64,000 bases of DNA from Haloarcula argentinensis DSM 12282 (GCA_000336895.1 AOLX01000026.1:63220-127219); one strand, 5' to 3'. Counted from the stretch's first letter, positions 18,281 through 27,802 are shown. Numbers and translations are program-made. The notes: generated by a model from the letters alone, not told the origin.

Positions 18281-19051
18281 ATGGCTCCGGACGAGGGTGT
18301 CGGCGGGCGCATCGACGCGGCTGTCGCGCGGGTGTTCAGCCGGCGGCTCCCCGATACCGAGGGACTCCCGCGGTACGTCGCGCCGCTACCAGCGTGGCTG
18401 GAGAATGTCGGGCTCAGACTCGCCTGGCCCATCGCGCTCGTCAATCTGGTCGGGACGCTGTTTGGCTTCTGGTACTACGCCGGCCGGCCGCTGAACACAG
18501 CGCCGCCGCTCGTGGAGGGCCAACTCGGTGCGGCTCCGCTAGCCGCCTACCCCCTGATTCCGGACTCCCCAGTCGCGACGATGTTCATCGGGCTCTCGCT
18601 GGTGGCCTGGCGGCTCGACTGGAATGCCCAGTGGCTCCACATGCTCGGCTTCTTCGGCTGCATCAAGCTCGGCCTCTGGACGCCGTACGTCCAGCTCGCT
18701 CTCAATGGTCCCGGCGGGATTCCGCTGTGGCTCTACTGGTTCCTGGTTCTGAGCCATCTGGCGATGGCCGCCGAGGCATTTCTCATCCACCGCTACGCGA
18801 GTTTCTCTGTCATGTCCGTCGCCGTTGCAGTGTTCTGGTACGGCTTCAACGACATCGTGGACTACTTCGTCCCGGTTCTCGACGGGCCACACCACACCTG
18901 GCTCCGGGCCGAGCCAATTGTCGCTGCCGGCGGGTTCGACCACACGGTGCTCGCCCACGACCTCGCGGCGGGCTGGGCGGTCGTGTTGACGCTCATGGCG
19001 ACGTTTCTCGCACTTGCGACGCGCATAGAGAAAGTAAAACGACAGGCGTGA
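18281..19051 (+). CDS. DUF1405 family membrane protein
   Basis: 256 residues with about six or seven hydrophobic segments. It matches the DUF1405 family found in haloarchaea and Bacillus (LVNLVGTLFGFWYYAGR, MLGFFGCIKLGLWTPYV, FWYGFNDIVDYF). The function is unknown. ATG 18281 has a CGTTTTCATC box about 28 bases upstream. It is divergent from pdxS. Confidence 0.8.
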   Translation: MAPDEGVGGRIDAAVARVFSRRLPDTEGLPRYVAPLPAWLENVGLRLAWPIALVNLVGTLFGFWYYAGRPLNTAPPLVEGQLGAAPLAAYPLIPDSPVATMFIGLSLVAWRLDWNAQWLHMLGFFGCIKLGLWTPYVQLALNGPGGIPLWLYWFLVLSHLAMAAEAFLIHRYASFSVMSVAVAVFWYGFNDIVDYFVPVLDGPHHTWLRAEPIVAAGGFDHTVLAHDLAAGWAVVLTLMATFLALATRIEKVKRQA

Positions 19052-19085
19052 CCGACGCTGTCCTCCGCCAGTGTTCTGTCGCGTC

Positions 19086-19262
19086 TTAGGTCGTGAACCC
19101 GTCCTCTGCCTCGCGCTCGTCGAGGACCCACTCCAGTTCCTCAATAGCACGCAAGATGGCAACCTCGGCCTCGTCTTCTAGCTCGGTCGACGGCGGGTCG
19201 TGCCTGTCGTACTCGTCCTGCAGCGCCTCGATGCGGTCCCGAATCCGCTCCTCTGTTCGCAT
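19086..19262 (-). CDS. Small acidic helical protein (58 aa)
   Basis: 58 residues, very rich in Glu and Arg. It reads as two amphipathic helices (RTEERIRDRIEALQDEYDR and AEVAILRAIEELEWVLDER) joined by a Pro-containing turn, so it may dimerise as a coiled coil. It fills the gap between DUF1405 and valS, with ATG 19262 and stop TAA at 19086-19088. Acidity and strong third-position G/C bias support a real haloarchaeal gene. I recognise no family. Confidence 0.55.
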   Translation of the reverse strand: MRTEERIRDRIEALQDEYDRHDPPSTELEDEAEVAILRAIEELEWVLDEREAEDGFTT

Positions 19263-19355
19263 GGTTCAAATGACCGGACCCGCAGGTCTTGATGCTACTG
19301 GTCCCGGCGATAGGTGCGAACACGGTGATTCTGTAACGGCAAAAACGCGCCGAGC

Positions 19356-22028
19356 TTACCGAACCACGACGACGGCGCTCTCGGTTTCGGTCATCTCGCC
19401 CTCGCCGGAGTAGGTCCGGGACTCCTCGACGGTGAACATCTCGTCGTCGAGTTCGACGCCGGCGACCTGCAGCGTGTCGCCGTCGATCTCGTAGTCACCG
19501 TCCTCGATAGCGGCGTCGATAGCGCCGACTTCGCTGCCGAACTCGGGACCGACGAGCGAGTAGTCGAGGTCGATACCACTGACCTCCGTCGTGATGTCCG
19601 GGGCCTCGTCGTAGGTGTCCAGTTGGGCGACGTGCATCGCCTCGCCGACCGCGTCCTCGAAGCCGGCGATGTGGCCGAACACCTCGACGTGGTCGAGGTC
19701 GGCGTTCAGCGGCAGCCCGTTCTCGGTCTTGTACCGCCGGAGCGCGGAGACGACCTCCATCGCCGTCTCGCCCGCTTCGAGGTCGGCATCGTAGCCGCCC
19801 GAGGTCGGCCAGTCCGTCGTGTGGATTGAGCTATCTTCCTCATAGCACCGCTCCCACAGCTCCTCCGTGATATGCGGGAGGAACGGTGCGAACAGCTGCA
19901 GGAAGGTCCGGTGAGCCTGCAGGAGCGTGAACTCGGTCGACGTATCTTCTCCATCCGAAAGCCGCTGCTTGGCGATTTCGAGGTAGTCGTCACAGAACGT
20001 GTTCCAGAAAAAGGACCGGAGTTCGTTCCGGGCCTTCGAGAACTCGTAGTCCTCGAACTTCGTGGTGACTGACTCGACGGTTGCGTCCAGTTCGGCCAGC
20101 AGCCACTCGTCGACCGCGGCGAGGTCGTCGGGCTCCTCTGGCTGACTCGCAGGCGTGAGCTGGTCAACCAGCCGCGAGGCGTTCCAGAGCTTCTGGAGGA
20201 GCCGCTCGCCTGCTTCGAGGTCCCCCTCCTTGTACGGGAAGTCGTCGCCGATGGAGGTTCCGGCAGCCCAGTAGCGCGTTGCGTCGACCGGGAACTTCTC
20301 TAAGACCTCGCTGGGCGGGATGACGTTGCCCTTGGACTTGGACATCGCCTCGCGGTTTTCGTCCAGCACCATCCCGTTGATCATCACGTTCTCGAATGGC
20401 ACCTCGCCGGTGTGCTCGTAGCACTTGACGACGGTGTGGAACAGCCAGAAGGAGATGATGTCGTGACCCTGCGGACGCAGGTCGAAGGGGTACAGCTCCG
20501 GCAGTTCCATGGTGAACGACTCGCTGTCCGCGTCCCAGTCCCAGCCGGCATTCACCAGCGGGGTTAGCGACGAAGTCGCCCACGTGTCGAAGACGTCCTC
20601 CTCGGGCGTCAGCGAGTCGTGGCCACACTCGGGACAGCTATCGACCGGCGGGTCGTCCGACAGCGGGTCGACCGGGAGCTGCTCGCGCTCGGCCATCACG
20701 GGCTCGCCGCAGTCGTCGCAGTACCACACCGGAATCGGGATACCCGAATCGCGCTGGCGGGAGATACACCAGTCCCATTCGAGCCCCTCGATCCAGTGCT
20801 CGTAGCGGGTTGCCATCTTCTCGGGATACCACTCCATCTGGCGGCCAGCCTCGATGTATTCCTCTTTCTTGTCGAGTAGCTCGATGTACCACTGTTCGGT
20901 GACGAGGTACTCGACCTCCTCTTCACAGCGCTCGTGGACCTGCACGGTGTGGTCGTGGTCGCGGCTCTCAAGCAGCGAGCCCTCTTCGCGCAGGTCCTCG
21001 ATGATGGCCTCGCGGGCCTCGGTAGTGTGCATTCCCTCATACTCGCCGGCCACGTCCGTCATCGTCGCCGACTCGTCGATGGCGAGCCGCAGCGGCAGGT
21101 CGTGGGCCTGATACCACTCGATGTCGTTCTGGTCGCCGAACGTACAGCACATCACGATGCCGCTGCCGGTCTCCATGTCGACGCGCTCGTCGGCGATAAC
21201 GGGAACCTCCTGCTCGAAAAGGGGCACCCGCGCACTGCCGCCGACGAGGTGTTGATTCTCGTCGTCGTCGGGATGGACGAAGACGGCGACACACGCCGGC
21301 AGTAGCTCGGGCCGGGTCGTCGAAATGGTGAAGGTTGCGTCCTCGTCGGCCGGTCCGTCGCCCGTCTCGACGAGGTCGAAGGCGATGTCGTTGAACAGCG
21401 TCGACTTGTCCTTGTCCTCCTGTTCGACCTGTGAGATGGCCGTTTCACAGTCCGGACACCAAATGGTCGGCGCGCGCTGGCGGTACTCCCGACCCTGCTC
21501 GTAGAGATCGAGGAACGACAGCTGGGAGACCCGCTGGACATCCGGCGCGATGGTCTTGTAGGTGTTGTCCCAGTCGATGGAGATCGCAAGCGACTGCACG
21601 TCCTCGGTGAACTCGTCCTCGAACTGCGTACACACGTCGCGGCACTTCTCCTGGAACTCCCGTCGCGGATAATCCTGATGTCGGATGTCGAGCTCGCGCT
21701 CGGTCAGTCGCTCCGAGGCGATGCCGTTGTCGTCGTAGCCGAATGGGAAGTAGACGGTGTCGTCGCGCATCCGGTGGAAGCGAGCGACGAAGTCCTGTAG
21801 CGTGAACTGGTAGAGGTGGCCCATGTGGAGGTTCCCCGACACCGTCGGCGGCGGCGTGTCGATGGTGAAGCGGGTATCAGCGTCCTCGTCGTAGGCGTAG
21901 GTCTTGTCCGCGACCCACTGGTCCTGCCACTCTGGCTCTACCTCACGAGGGTCGTACTCCCCGTCGAGGGTATTCTCTGATTGGTCTGCGGTCGATTCGT
22001 CCTGCGGTGGGTCCTGTGTATCACTCAT
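19356..22028 (-). CDS. valS: Valyl-tRNA synthetase
   Basis: Class I synthetase charging tRNA-Val, 890 residues. The HIGH motif appears as HMGH (68-71, in TVSGNLHMGHLYQF) and KMSKS as AMSKSKGN (about 561-568). The editing domain lies between (TTRPELLPACVAVFVHPDD). Two CxxC pairs (YCDDCGEPV and SCPECGHDS, about 435-480) suggest a zinc site. The anticodon-binding region follows from about 610. The long acidic N-terminal 30 residues are a halophile trait. Confidence 0.96.
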   Translation of the reverse strand: MSDTQDPPQDESTADQSENTLDGEYDPREVEPEWQDQWVADKTYAYDEDADTRFTIDTPPPTVSGNLHMGHLYQFTLQDFVARFHRMRDDTVYFPFGYDDNGIASERLTERELDIRHQDYPRREFQEKCRDVCTQFEDEFTEDVQSLAISIDWDNTYKTIAPDVQRVSQLSFLDLYEQGREYRQRAPTIWCPDCETAISQVEQEDKDKSTLFNDIAFDLVETGDGPADEDATFTISTTRPELLPACVAVFVHPDDDENQHLVGGSARVPLFEQEVPVIADERVDMETGSGIVMCCTFGDQNDIEWYQAHDLPLRLAIDESATMTDVAGEYEGMHTTEAREAIIEDLREEGSLLESRDHDHTVQVHERCEEEVEYLVTEQWYIELLDKKEEYIEAGRQMEWYPEKMATRYEHWIEGLEWDWCISRQRDSGIPIPVWYCDDCGEPVMAEREQLPVDPLSDDPPVDSCPECGHDSLTPEEDVFDTWATSSLTPLVNAGWDWDADSESFTMELPELYPFDLRPQGHDIISFWLFHTVVKCYEHTGEVPFENVMINGMVLDENREAMSKSKGNVIPPSEVLEKFPVDATRYWAAGTSIGDDFPYKEGDLEAGERLLQKLWNASRLVDQLTPASQPEEPDDLAAVDEWLLAELDATVESVTTKFEDYEFSKARNELRSFFWNTFCDDYLEIAKQRLSDGEDTSTEFTLLQAHRTFLQLFAPFLPHITEELWERCYEEDSSIHTTDWPTSGGYDADLEAGETAMEVVSALRRYKTENGLPLNADLDHVEVFGHIAGFEDAVGEAMHVAQLDTYDEAPDITTEVSGIDLDYSLVGPEFGSEVGAIDAAIEDGDYEIDGDTLQVAGVELDDEMFTVEESRTYSGEGEMTETESAVVVVR

Positions 22029-22264
22029 GTGTCTGAAGCTGAAGCAGTCGTAGAACGGTTCGGTCGCCGAGAGGTGGTGTTAGTGGGGCATAGGAGCCCC
22101 TACTACGGGTACGAACGCGGCCGTGAACGTGGCTCGGCGCGTCATCTAAATCGAAGTATACTGGACGAGGCGTTAATGACTTCGGTTTTTGTGTGGTAGT
22201 AGATCGGATCGATGCTCTGTCTCGTATCGAGGATTTTATTCAAAATGAAGATGAGTGAATTTAC

Positions 22265-23962
22265 ATGCGCAAGAGCTTATTTATATTTGGAATCGCTATT
22301 CTGTGCGTCGTGAGCGTCGCCTCGTCCGTCGGTGCGGCACAGGCGCAACAGACTTCCGAAGTCGACACCATACGGATCGAGATCAACCCGGAATCGACAG
22401 ACACAGTGACGCTCTTTTTCCGTGTCGCTGAGACCGACGACCCGAAGGTACGGGCATCTGAACTCGCCGCTGACGCCGATATACCGGTTTACGATATCAG
22501 CGTCACGAAGCAACGGGCAACAGTTACACAATTTGCCAACGGGCAGGTCGTTTCCGGGGGTGATCTCTACCGGACGTCTATCGCGACGAGCGTTGGGAGC
22601 CGAACTGGACTGCTCGGCGGACAGATTGAGGGAGAATCACTGGCCAGAATCGCACCGACAGACTCGCCCACATTTGTTGTCGTCGTCACGGACGGCATGT
22701 CGGTGACCCCTGGTGAACCGCGCTCGCTGTTTGGAGAGCAGTACGAACTGACGACGGCAGAGATGTCTGTCGGAACAATCAATTACGGCTTTAGCGGTAT
22801 GACATTGGCAGCACTGGGAACTGTTCTGTGTGGGTCGTTTGGCGGAGCGTACGGACTGATCCGAGTTCTCACGCACCCACGAGAGCGGGGGGATGCGCGG
22901 CTGGTCGACTGGGCACACGTGATTCGGAAGACGATGACGGAGGGAAGGCTGTTTGCGCCGATTGTCCCCGCGGCGGCCGGTTTCCTGCTCGGCGCCGTGC
23001 CACTCGTCTCGTATGTCGCTAGTGAGGTATTTCCGGCTCTTCCCGCATCGCCATGGGTGACTGTGACACTGTGGTTCGTCGCATTGACTCCATTCGTCTG
23101 TGCCACGTGGCTCGGATCGGCACTGGCAGCGAAGCGTTCGTACTACGAACTCATAGCCATCGAATACGACGTACGGAGCGTCCTTGCAGAGTGCGGACGA
23201 AGCACCGTGTTTTCGGTCTTCTGGCACTGGGCGGCTGCCGTTGTCATGCTGACGTTCGCATCTCAGATTACACGGCAACCAGTGGTAGGTGCAGTCCTCG
23301 TGACACTCCTGCTGATCTTTCGCCAAACTATTGCACTGCTCGTACGGCGTTCGGTCATTGACGGTGAACCGCTCTCTGATGAACTTCGAGACGACATCAC
23401 CGATTTCGCTGCTCAACAGGGGGTATCGTTGCGGTCAATCCGCCGGCTGGAGACTGGAATCGAGCCGATGGCTAACGCGTTCGCGACCAATCTGCCCAGA
23501 TATCACGGGATCTGTCTCACTGCTGACCTCATCGACGAACTTCCCCGCAGCGAGTTACGCGCAGTTGTCGCACACGAGCTCGGACATATCGACAACCATC
23601 ACCACCTCAAGCAATATCTGTTCACTCTCGGGTACTGGTATATAGTATTCACACTCCACACACACGTCTTTCCGAACGCTTTGGTAATTGCGGTCGGTAC
23701 AGTCGCGTATTTGCAGTTCGCAGCCGGATGGGTCTCACAGCGTCACGAATACGAAGCGGACGAATACGCAGCGACGGTCACCAGCGAGGAAGCTGTCGTC
23801 GGCGCACTGGACCGAATCGTTTCCGTCAACAACGTTCCGAAGGACGTGACGATGGGCCACAATCTTACGACCACGCATCCATCCTTCGACGACCGGACTG
23901 AGAAACTGCTCGGTGAACAGTCGCCATCACAGGTACCGGACGCTGATCAAAGAGACAGCTGA
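22265..23962 (+). CDS. Membrane-bound M48 family zinc metalloprotease with N-terminal extracytoplasmic domain
   Basis: 565 residues. It has a signal-like segment (1-27), an exported domain of about 140 residues, then hydrophobic segments near 180, 240, 270, 320 and 455. The zinc site is HELGH (437-441) with a third ligand Glu497 in HEYEADEYA, the M48/HtpX pattern. It probably degrades or processes membrane proteins. The exported N-terminal domain is not part of classical HtpX (about 290 residues). A TTTTATTC box about 30 bases before ATG 22265 acts as promoter. It lies alone between valS (divergent) and the HFX_2341-type regulator (convergent). Confidence 0.88.
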   Translation: MRKSLFIFGIAILCVVSVASSVGAAQAQQTSEVDTIRIEINPESTDTVTLFFRVAETDDPKVRASELAADADIPVYDISVTKQRATVTQFANGQVVSGGDLYRTSIATSVGSRTGLLGGQIEGESLARIAPTDSPTFVVVVTDGMSVTPGEPRSLFGEQYELTTAEMSVGTINYGFSGMTLAALGTVLCGSFGGAYGLIRVLTHPRERGDARLVDWAHVIRKTMTEGRLFAPIVPAAAGFLLGAVPLVSYVASEVFPALPASPWVTVTLWFVALTPFVCATWLGSALAAKRSYYELIAIEYDVRSVLAECGRSTVFSVFWHWAAAVVMLTFASQITRQPVVGAVLVTLLLIFRQTIALLVRRSVIDGEPLSDELRDDITDFAAQQGVSLRSIRRLETGIEPMANAFATNLPRYHGICLTADLIDELPRSELRAVVAHELGHIDNHHHLKQYLFTLGYWYIVFTLHTHVFPNALVIAVGTVAYLQFAAGWVSQRHEYEADEYAATVTSEEAVVGALDRIVSVNNVPKDVTMGHNLTTTHPSFDDRTEKLLGEQSPSQVPDADQRDS

Positions 23963-24145
23963 TCGTTCGATAAATGGCCTAGCCCGCTCTCTGTGATAGT
24001 CGCACTCAGCACTGAGTCATGTTTGCTCTGCGAGTCCATTCCACAACGAGATCGCGGACCCGCGAGTCAAACGCGATGTCGGATGTATGTAATCCCGGAG
24101 AGACGAGAGGGAACCACGAGAGCGAGGTACGGATAAGAATCGCTG

Positions 24146-25051
24146 TCAGGAATGGGGCTGGCGTTCCTCGTCTGAGTGAGCGCGGACCCACAGCTGTCCG
24201 ATCCGCGAGAGCGTTGTCCGGTAGGATTTCCCGTGTTCCTCCTGCTCAATGTATCCCTTTCCGCCGGGGCCGAGCCGGTCGACGTTGTAGATGACCTTTG
24301 AGCGGAAGGAGTCGGTGTATTCCTCACCCAGATCCCGGGCCAGCTGCTGTGCGAGTTCGGAGACGGACTCGAACTCACCGTGTTCGCCGAGGGTAAAGAG
24401 GATGACTTCCTCGAAGGGCTTGACATTCGAGAAGGATGCGACGGGGAGCTCTACCACGTGGGAGCCGTCGATCTCCTTCGCGCCGATGGTCGTCCCGCGC
24501 TCGTCGAACTCCGCCAGCAGGTCCCGTGCGGTTTCGAGTCGGTCGTCGACTCGTTCGTCGACATCCTCGCCCGTGCGCATGTCCTCCAGCATGTCGATCT
24601 GCTTGCGCAGTTCTTCGGCGAGTTCTGTCTCCAAGTACTTCTCGGGGACCGTGTAGTAGGTGTGGATGCGGTCCCGGTCACCCTCGCGCTCGACCATGAT
24701 CGAGTGGGCCGCGGTCGCAAAGGCAAAGGAGACAGTCCGGGGCATCGCGGAGACATTGACCCACACCTCGCTGCCCGCGTCGAGTTCGGCGTTGATGAGT
24801 TCGAATGCCTGCTCGAAGGCCTCATCGTAGTCGTACACGTCGGCAACGACGAACCGTTCGGTTTCGGCCCCGAGCAGGTTCTGGTAGTCCTTTTCCAGCT
24901 TCTCGGCGAGGTTGCGAGAGTACTCGACGTTGGCTTCGCTGCCGACCGCCCCCTCAAGTAGGATGACGCGGTCAACGTCGAGTTGCTCGCGCACCAGCGG
25001 CGCGATGAGCCGGTCGTAGTCGAACCCGACCGGGACGATGTGGGTCTGCAT
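24146..25051 (-). CDS. HFX_2341-type transcriptional regulator (Rossmann/CARF-like N-terminus plus winged helix)
   Basis: 301 residues. The start (MQTHIVPVGFDYDRLIAPLV) and the middle (GSEVWVNVSAMPRTVSFAFA) look like a Rossmann/CARF-type ligand domain; the C-terminal ~100 residues (VILFTLGEHGEFESVSELAQ, then a recognition-helix region) look like a winged helix. Proteins of this layout are annotated in haloarchaea as HFX_2341/DUF6293 regulators. ATG 25051 is certain: TTTAAATA lies about 26 bases upstream inside a palindromic operator-like array. The first 13 codons are repeated at 29444-29484, marking the edges of an island. Confidence 0.8.
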   Translation of the reverse strand: MQTHIVPVGFDYDRLIAPLVREQLDVDRVILLEGAVGSEANVEYSRNLAEKLEKDYQNLLGAETERFVVADVYDYDEAFEQAFELINAELDAGSEVWVNVSAMPRTVSFAFATAAHSIMVEREGDRDRIHTYYTVPEKYLETELAEELRKQIDMLEDMRTGEDVDERVDDRLETARDLLAEFDERGTTIGAKEIDGSHVVELPVASFSNVKPFEEVILFTLGEHGEFESVSELAQQLARDLGEEYTDSFRSKVIYNVDRLGPGGKGYIEQEEHGKSYRTTLSRIGQLWVRAHSDEERQPHS

Positions 25052-25053
25052 AC
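25013..25053. repeat. Left 41-bp direct repeat bounding the island (attL-like)
   Basis: 41 bases covering codons 1-13 of the HFX_2341-type gene plus 2 bases upstream. They match 29444-29484 in the same orientation at 40 of 41 positions; the one difference is C versus T in GAC[C/T]GGGAC. Similarity stops at both ends, as expected for an integration core rather than a full gene duplication. Confidence 0.75.
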
Positions 25054-25068
25054 CCAGAACAACGGTAT

Positions 25069-25106
25069 GGTGTTTAAATAAAACACCAGTTTCGTTACCG
25101 GTGTTT
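25069..25106. promoter_or_regulatory. Operator-like array over the promoter of the HFX_2341-type regulator
   Basis: GGTGTTTAAATAAAACACC at 25069-25087 is a perfect 7-bp inverted repeat with a 5-base spacer, and its centre is the probable TATA box 22-30 bases upstream of ATG 25051. A third half-site, GGTGTTT, lies at 25100-25106. The spacing suggests a dimeric regulator blocking TBP; autoregulation by the adjacent winged-helix protein is the simplest guess. Confidence 0.55.
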
Positions 25107-25565
25107 GTGACCTGCCCCTCTCGGGCTTCTATGAACCTGTAGGGGAAATCACCATTCCGCCCTTTCTCCGATTCCGAAGTGAGTACGTGGGTTAGATCCC
25201 GCTAATGGGGTTATTTGATGGGTTTTGGAGAAAGTTCGTTTTCCTGTTACCCAACAGAAGCCCATTCTATGATTTATCTTCGGTAATTCGTGTGGTTCTG
25301 AGACCCGAGTGCGAAAGAGAATTGCCACTGGAGTGCCGACAGCAGTCATACAATCGCCGAGGGGATTCGTGAGGTAGATTGGACACCTCTGCTGTGCCCG
25401 CTTGTGACTCACCCACGGTGGTCAAGAACGGTCGTATCTCAGGGGCGACCGCAGGTCGTGGGCCAGGCGAGGCAATTCGCTGGTAGCTAGTGTGGCACGG
25501 GGGATACCGCAGGAATTAGTGCCTCAGAGCGCACTACTTTTTACATGTACTCCTGAAGAGTGAGT
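25107..25565. other. Non-coding left arm of the island
   Basis: About 460 bases with stops in all frames or only implausible short frames. I recognise no gene, RNA or transposon end. CTTTTTACAT at 25537-25546 is a likely promoter box for the sulfatase-like gene starting at 25566. Confidence 0.4.
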
Positions 25566-26341
25566 ATGCTCCCCGAGCGATATAATATAAGTAATATACA
25601 ACGAATTTTCGATAATCCGTCACTTGTCAGACGAGAACTTGGACGTCTGGTTTCAAAATTTATATTCCCTATAAATAACCGCTTGTTTGAAAGGAAGTAC
25701 GGGAATGGAATTGATGTAATGTCTAAAGACTGGGATAACTTGATTATCCTTGATGCGTGCCGATATGATTATTTCTCAGAACAAAATACGATCCCAGGTT
25801 CGCTGGATCGAGTTCTCTCCAAAGGAGCACACAGTTGGGAATTTATGAGGGGAAATTTCGCCGGTGAGTCGCTTCATGATACGGTTTACGTAACGGGGAA
25901 TCCACACACACCAAAGTTACCTGATAATACATTCCACCATATTGATATGCTACATAACCCATCTAAGCCCGAAAGTACGGTAGAAAGGGCGATCAACGCT
26001 CATGAGGAATATCCTGACAAGCGTCTCATAGTCCACATTATGTCACCTCATGCACCTCATCTTGGGAAAACTGCCAAGAAACTTAGAGAGCGAAATTCTG
26101 CGCTGAATATGTCAGAAAATGACGGCGGAATCAACATATGGAAAGCAGTAATAGAAAAACAAGTTACACGAAAAGAACTTTGTCAGGCATATCAAGAGTC
26201 GGTTGACATTGCCTTAGAATGTGCTGAAACACTAACTAAGGAACTTAACGGTAAATCAGTTATAACCTCAGACCATGGCGAAATGCTTGGCGAAAAGACG
26301 TTTCCATTAACCCATCGTCAATACTCCCACCCACATAATTT
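25566..26341 (+). pseudogene. Sulfatase-like protein, N-terminal part, split by an insertion sequence
   Basis: Encodes the first 258 codons of an alkaline-phosphatase/sulfatase superfamily protein. LIILDACRYDYF is the first metal-site motif and TSDHGEMLGE the second, followed by SHPHN where the family has GHPH. The frame is broken after HPHN by an ISH3-type element at 26342-27802 and resumes at 27808 with YTSDLRFVPWLEV. Joining 25566-26341 to 27808-27961 gives an uninterrupted frame of 309 residues ending in RLEALGYKS, typical for the family. It is AT-rich, unlike the chromosome. Such proteins are often found in surface-polysaccharide or N-glycan clusters. It should be inactive in this strain. 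Confidence 0.88.
26337..26341. repeat. Target-site duplication (AATTT), left copy
   Basis: AATTT directly precedes the left inverted end of the insertion sequence and is repeated at 27803-27807 after the right end. Removing one copy and the element restores the sulfatase-like frame (His-Asn-Leu-Tyr-Thr). Confidence 0.88.
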
Positions 26342-27802
26342 CGGTACTTCCCGAGCGGTGTAACCAGCTGAATTGAATCGACGAACTGACCACACGAAAG
26401 TGTCTGGATCTGGATGTGTTCAAGATCCCCGATCCAGACGGTTACCTTTCGGCGTCGGACGTAAAAGACGTAGCGGAAGCAATCATTACCCCGCTTCCAT
26501 TGCCGGGCGTCGAGGGGAGCCCCCTCGACCCCGGCGACATCTGGCTCGTTGTCATCCTAGCCTGCACTAATCAGAACTCAATTTGGGACACCTGCAACGA
26601 TACCGACGGTACACCGTGTGACGACACCGTTCTCACGTGGCTCCACACAATCAACCGCCAGTGGCTTGAGGTCGTTGCCAACCTTCTGCTTGGACGTCTT
26701 GCCATGACGATTCTCGACCCTGACCGGTCGAGAATCGTCTCTATCGACTTCATCGATAACCCCTATCACGGCAAGCACTACGCCGACGAAGGCGAACTCT
26801 GTTCGATGGCTCCCAAAGACGGAACAACGACCTGCCACCGCTACTGTACGGCGTACGTCGTCTCGAATGGGAAGCCGGTGACGTTGGCAATGACCTACGT
26901 CCGCAACGACGAAGACGAGGCCGACGCGGTCGAGCGCGTGCTCGCCCGCGTCGAGAACTATCCCTTCGATATCGAGCTTCTGCTTGCCGACAGCGGTTTC
27001 TACAACGAGCGCGTCATCCGCCGTGCTCGTGATATCGCCGCAACGGTCGTTCACGTACCCAAGAAGGGTGAGCGGATGAAGAACAAACTCGACGTACACA
27101 AGTCGTACATGACGACCTATCGTATGTACAAGGGTAGCGAGCGGGAACTGCGCTTCCCGCTCGCGGTCACTGTCTCCTACCAGAACGGAGATCGGGGCAA
27201 GCACGGCGAAGTTGTTCGTGGCTACGTCGCCTGCGGCGTTACTGATCGATCAGCAAAGCAGGTCGAACGCCTCTACAGAAAACGTTCAGGCATCGAAACG
27301 ACCTATCGCTTGCTGCGGCAAGCACGCGGGATCACGACGACACGTGATCCCGTCGTGCGGTTTGCGATCATGCTCGTAGCAGCACTGCTGGAGAACCTGT
27401 GGCTGGTGCTGCGGTGGGCGGTCGTCGCCCGCCCGCAACGGGGCGGGCGCGACCTGCCCGAAGAGTTCACGTTCAAGACGTTCTGTGACTGGATTCGTCA
27501 TGAGCTGGAAGAGGAGTTACGCCGCCGGTGGAAGATCAAGGCGAACGGGGTTGGTGTATCGGCGTCACAGGCAACGGCCGCGGGCTGACCGGGGTCAGCC
27601 CACGGCCTGCCCACTCGGCGGTGAGCAACAGCTTTCGTCAGATACCGCCGAGATTCGGTTGCTATCGTCTGTTCGGAGCGGTGGATTGGACTTGCCTCGA
27701 CCTACTCGGCGGTAGCAGTCGAGACTGATCGTCAAATCATATAGAAAGTGACTATTTCGTGGCATTCAGGCAGCGTTCCCTCGACTCGTTTGGGAAGTAC
27801 CG
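26342..27802. mobile_element. ISH3-family insertion sequence, 1461 bp
   Basis: The left end CGGTACTTCCCGAGCG (26342-26357) and the right end, read on the opposite strand CGGTACTTCCCAAACG (27787-27802), match at 14 of 16 positions. A 5-bp duplication, AATTT, flanks it. The element carries one transposase gene reading rightward. Length, inverted ends and 5-bp duplication fit the ISH3 family of haloarchaea. It is much GC-richer than the gene it interrupts. The intact transposase frame and intact ends suggest a recent and possibly active copy. Confidence 0.9.
26416..27588 (+). CDS. ISH3-family transposase
   Basis: DDE transposase of 390 residues; the start codon is TTG or GTG-like at 26416 (first residues MFKIPDPDGYLSASDVKDVA). 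Probable catalytic residues are the Asp in SIDFIDNPYHGKHY, the Asp in LLADSGFYNERVI and the Glu in KRSGIETTYRLLRQAR, the last sitting in the R/K-x-x-I-E-x-x-Y/F pattern typical of DDE enzymes. The frame has no internal stop. It lies 74 bases inside the left end, and 214 bases of non-coding sequence separate its stop from the right end. Confidence 0.9.
   Translation: MFKIPDPDGYLSASDVKDVAEAIITPLPLPGVEGSPLDPGDIWLVVILACTNQNSIWDTCNDTDGTPCDDTVLTWLHTINRQWLEVVANLLLGRLAMTILDPDRSRIVSIDFIDNPYHGKHYADEGELCSMAPKDGTTTCHRYCTAYVVSNGKPVTLAMTYVRNDEDEADAVERVLARVENYPFDIELLLADSGFYNERVIRRARDIAATVVHVPKKGERMKNKLDVHKSYMTTYRMYKGSERELRFPLAVTVSYQNGDRGKHGEVVRGYVACGVTDRSAKQVERLYRKRSGIETTYRLLRQARGITTTRDPVVRFAIMLVAALLENLWLVLRWAVVARPQRGGRDLPEEFTFKTFCDWIRHELEEELRRRWKIKANGVGVSASQATAAG

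Noticed and set aside
25149..25412. 87-codon frame in the left arm of the island
   Set aside because: Its composition is basic and Cys/His-scattered, with no promoter box at the right distance and no family resemblance.
25440..25545. Possible 3' remnant of an IS200/IS605-type element
   Set aside because: The GC-rich stretch looked transposon-like, but I could not identify tnpB residues, a hairpin end or a target site.
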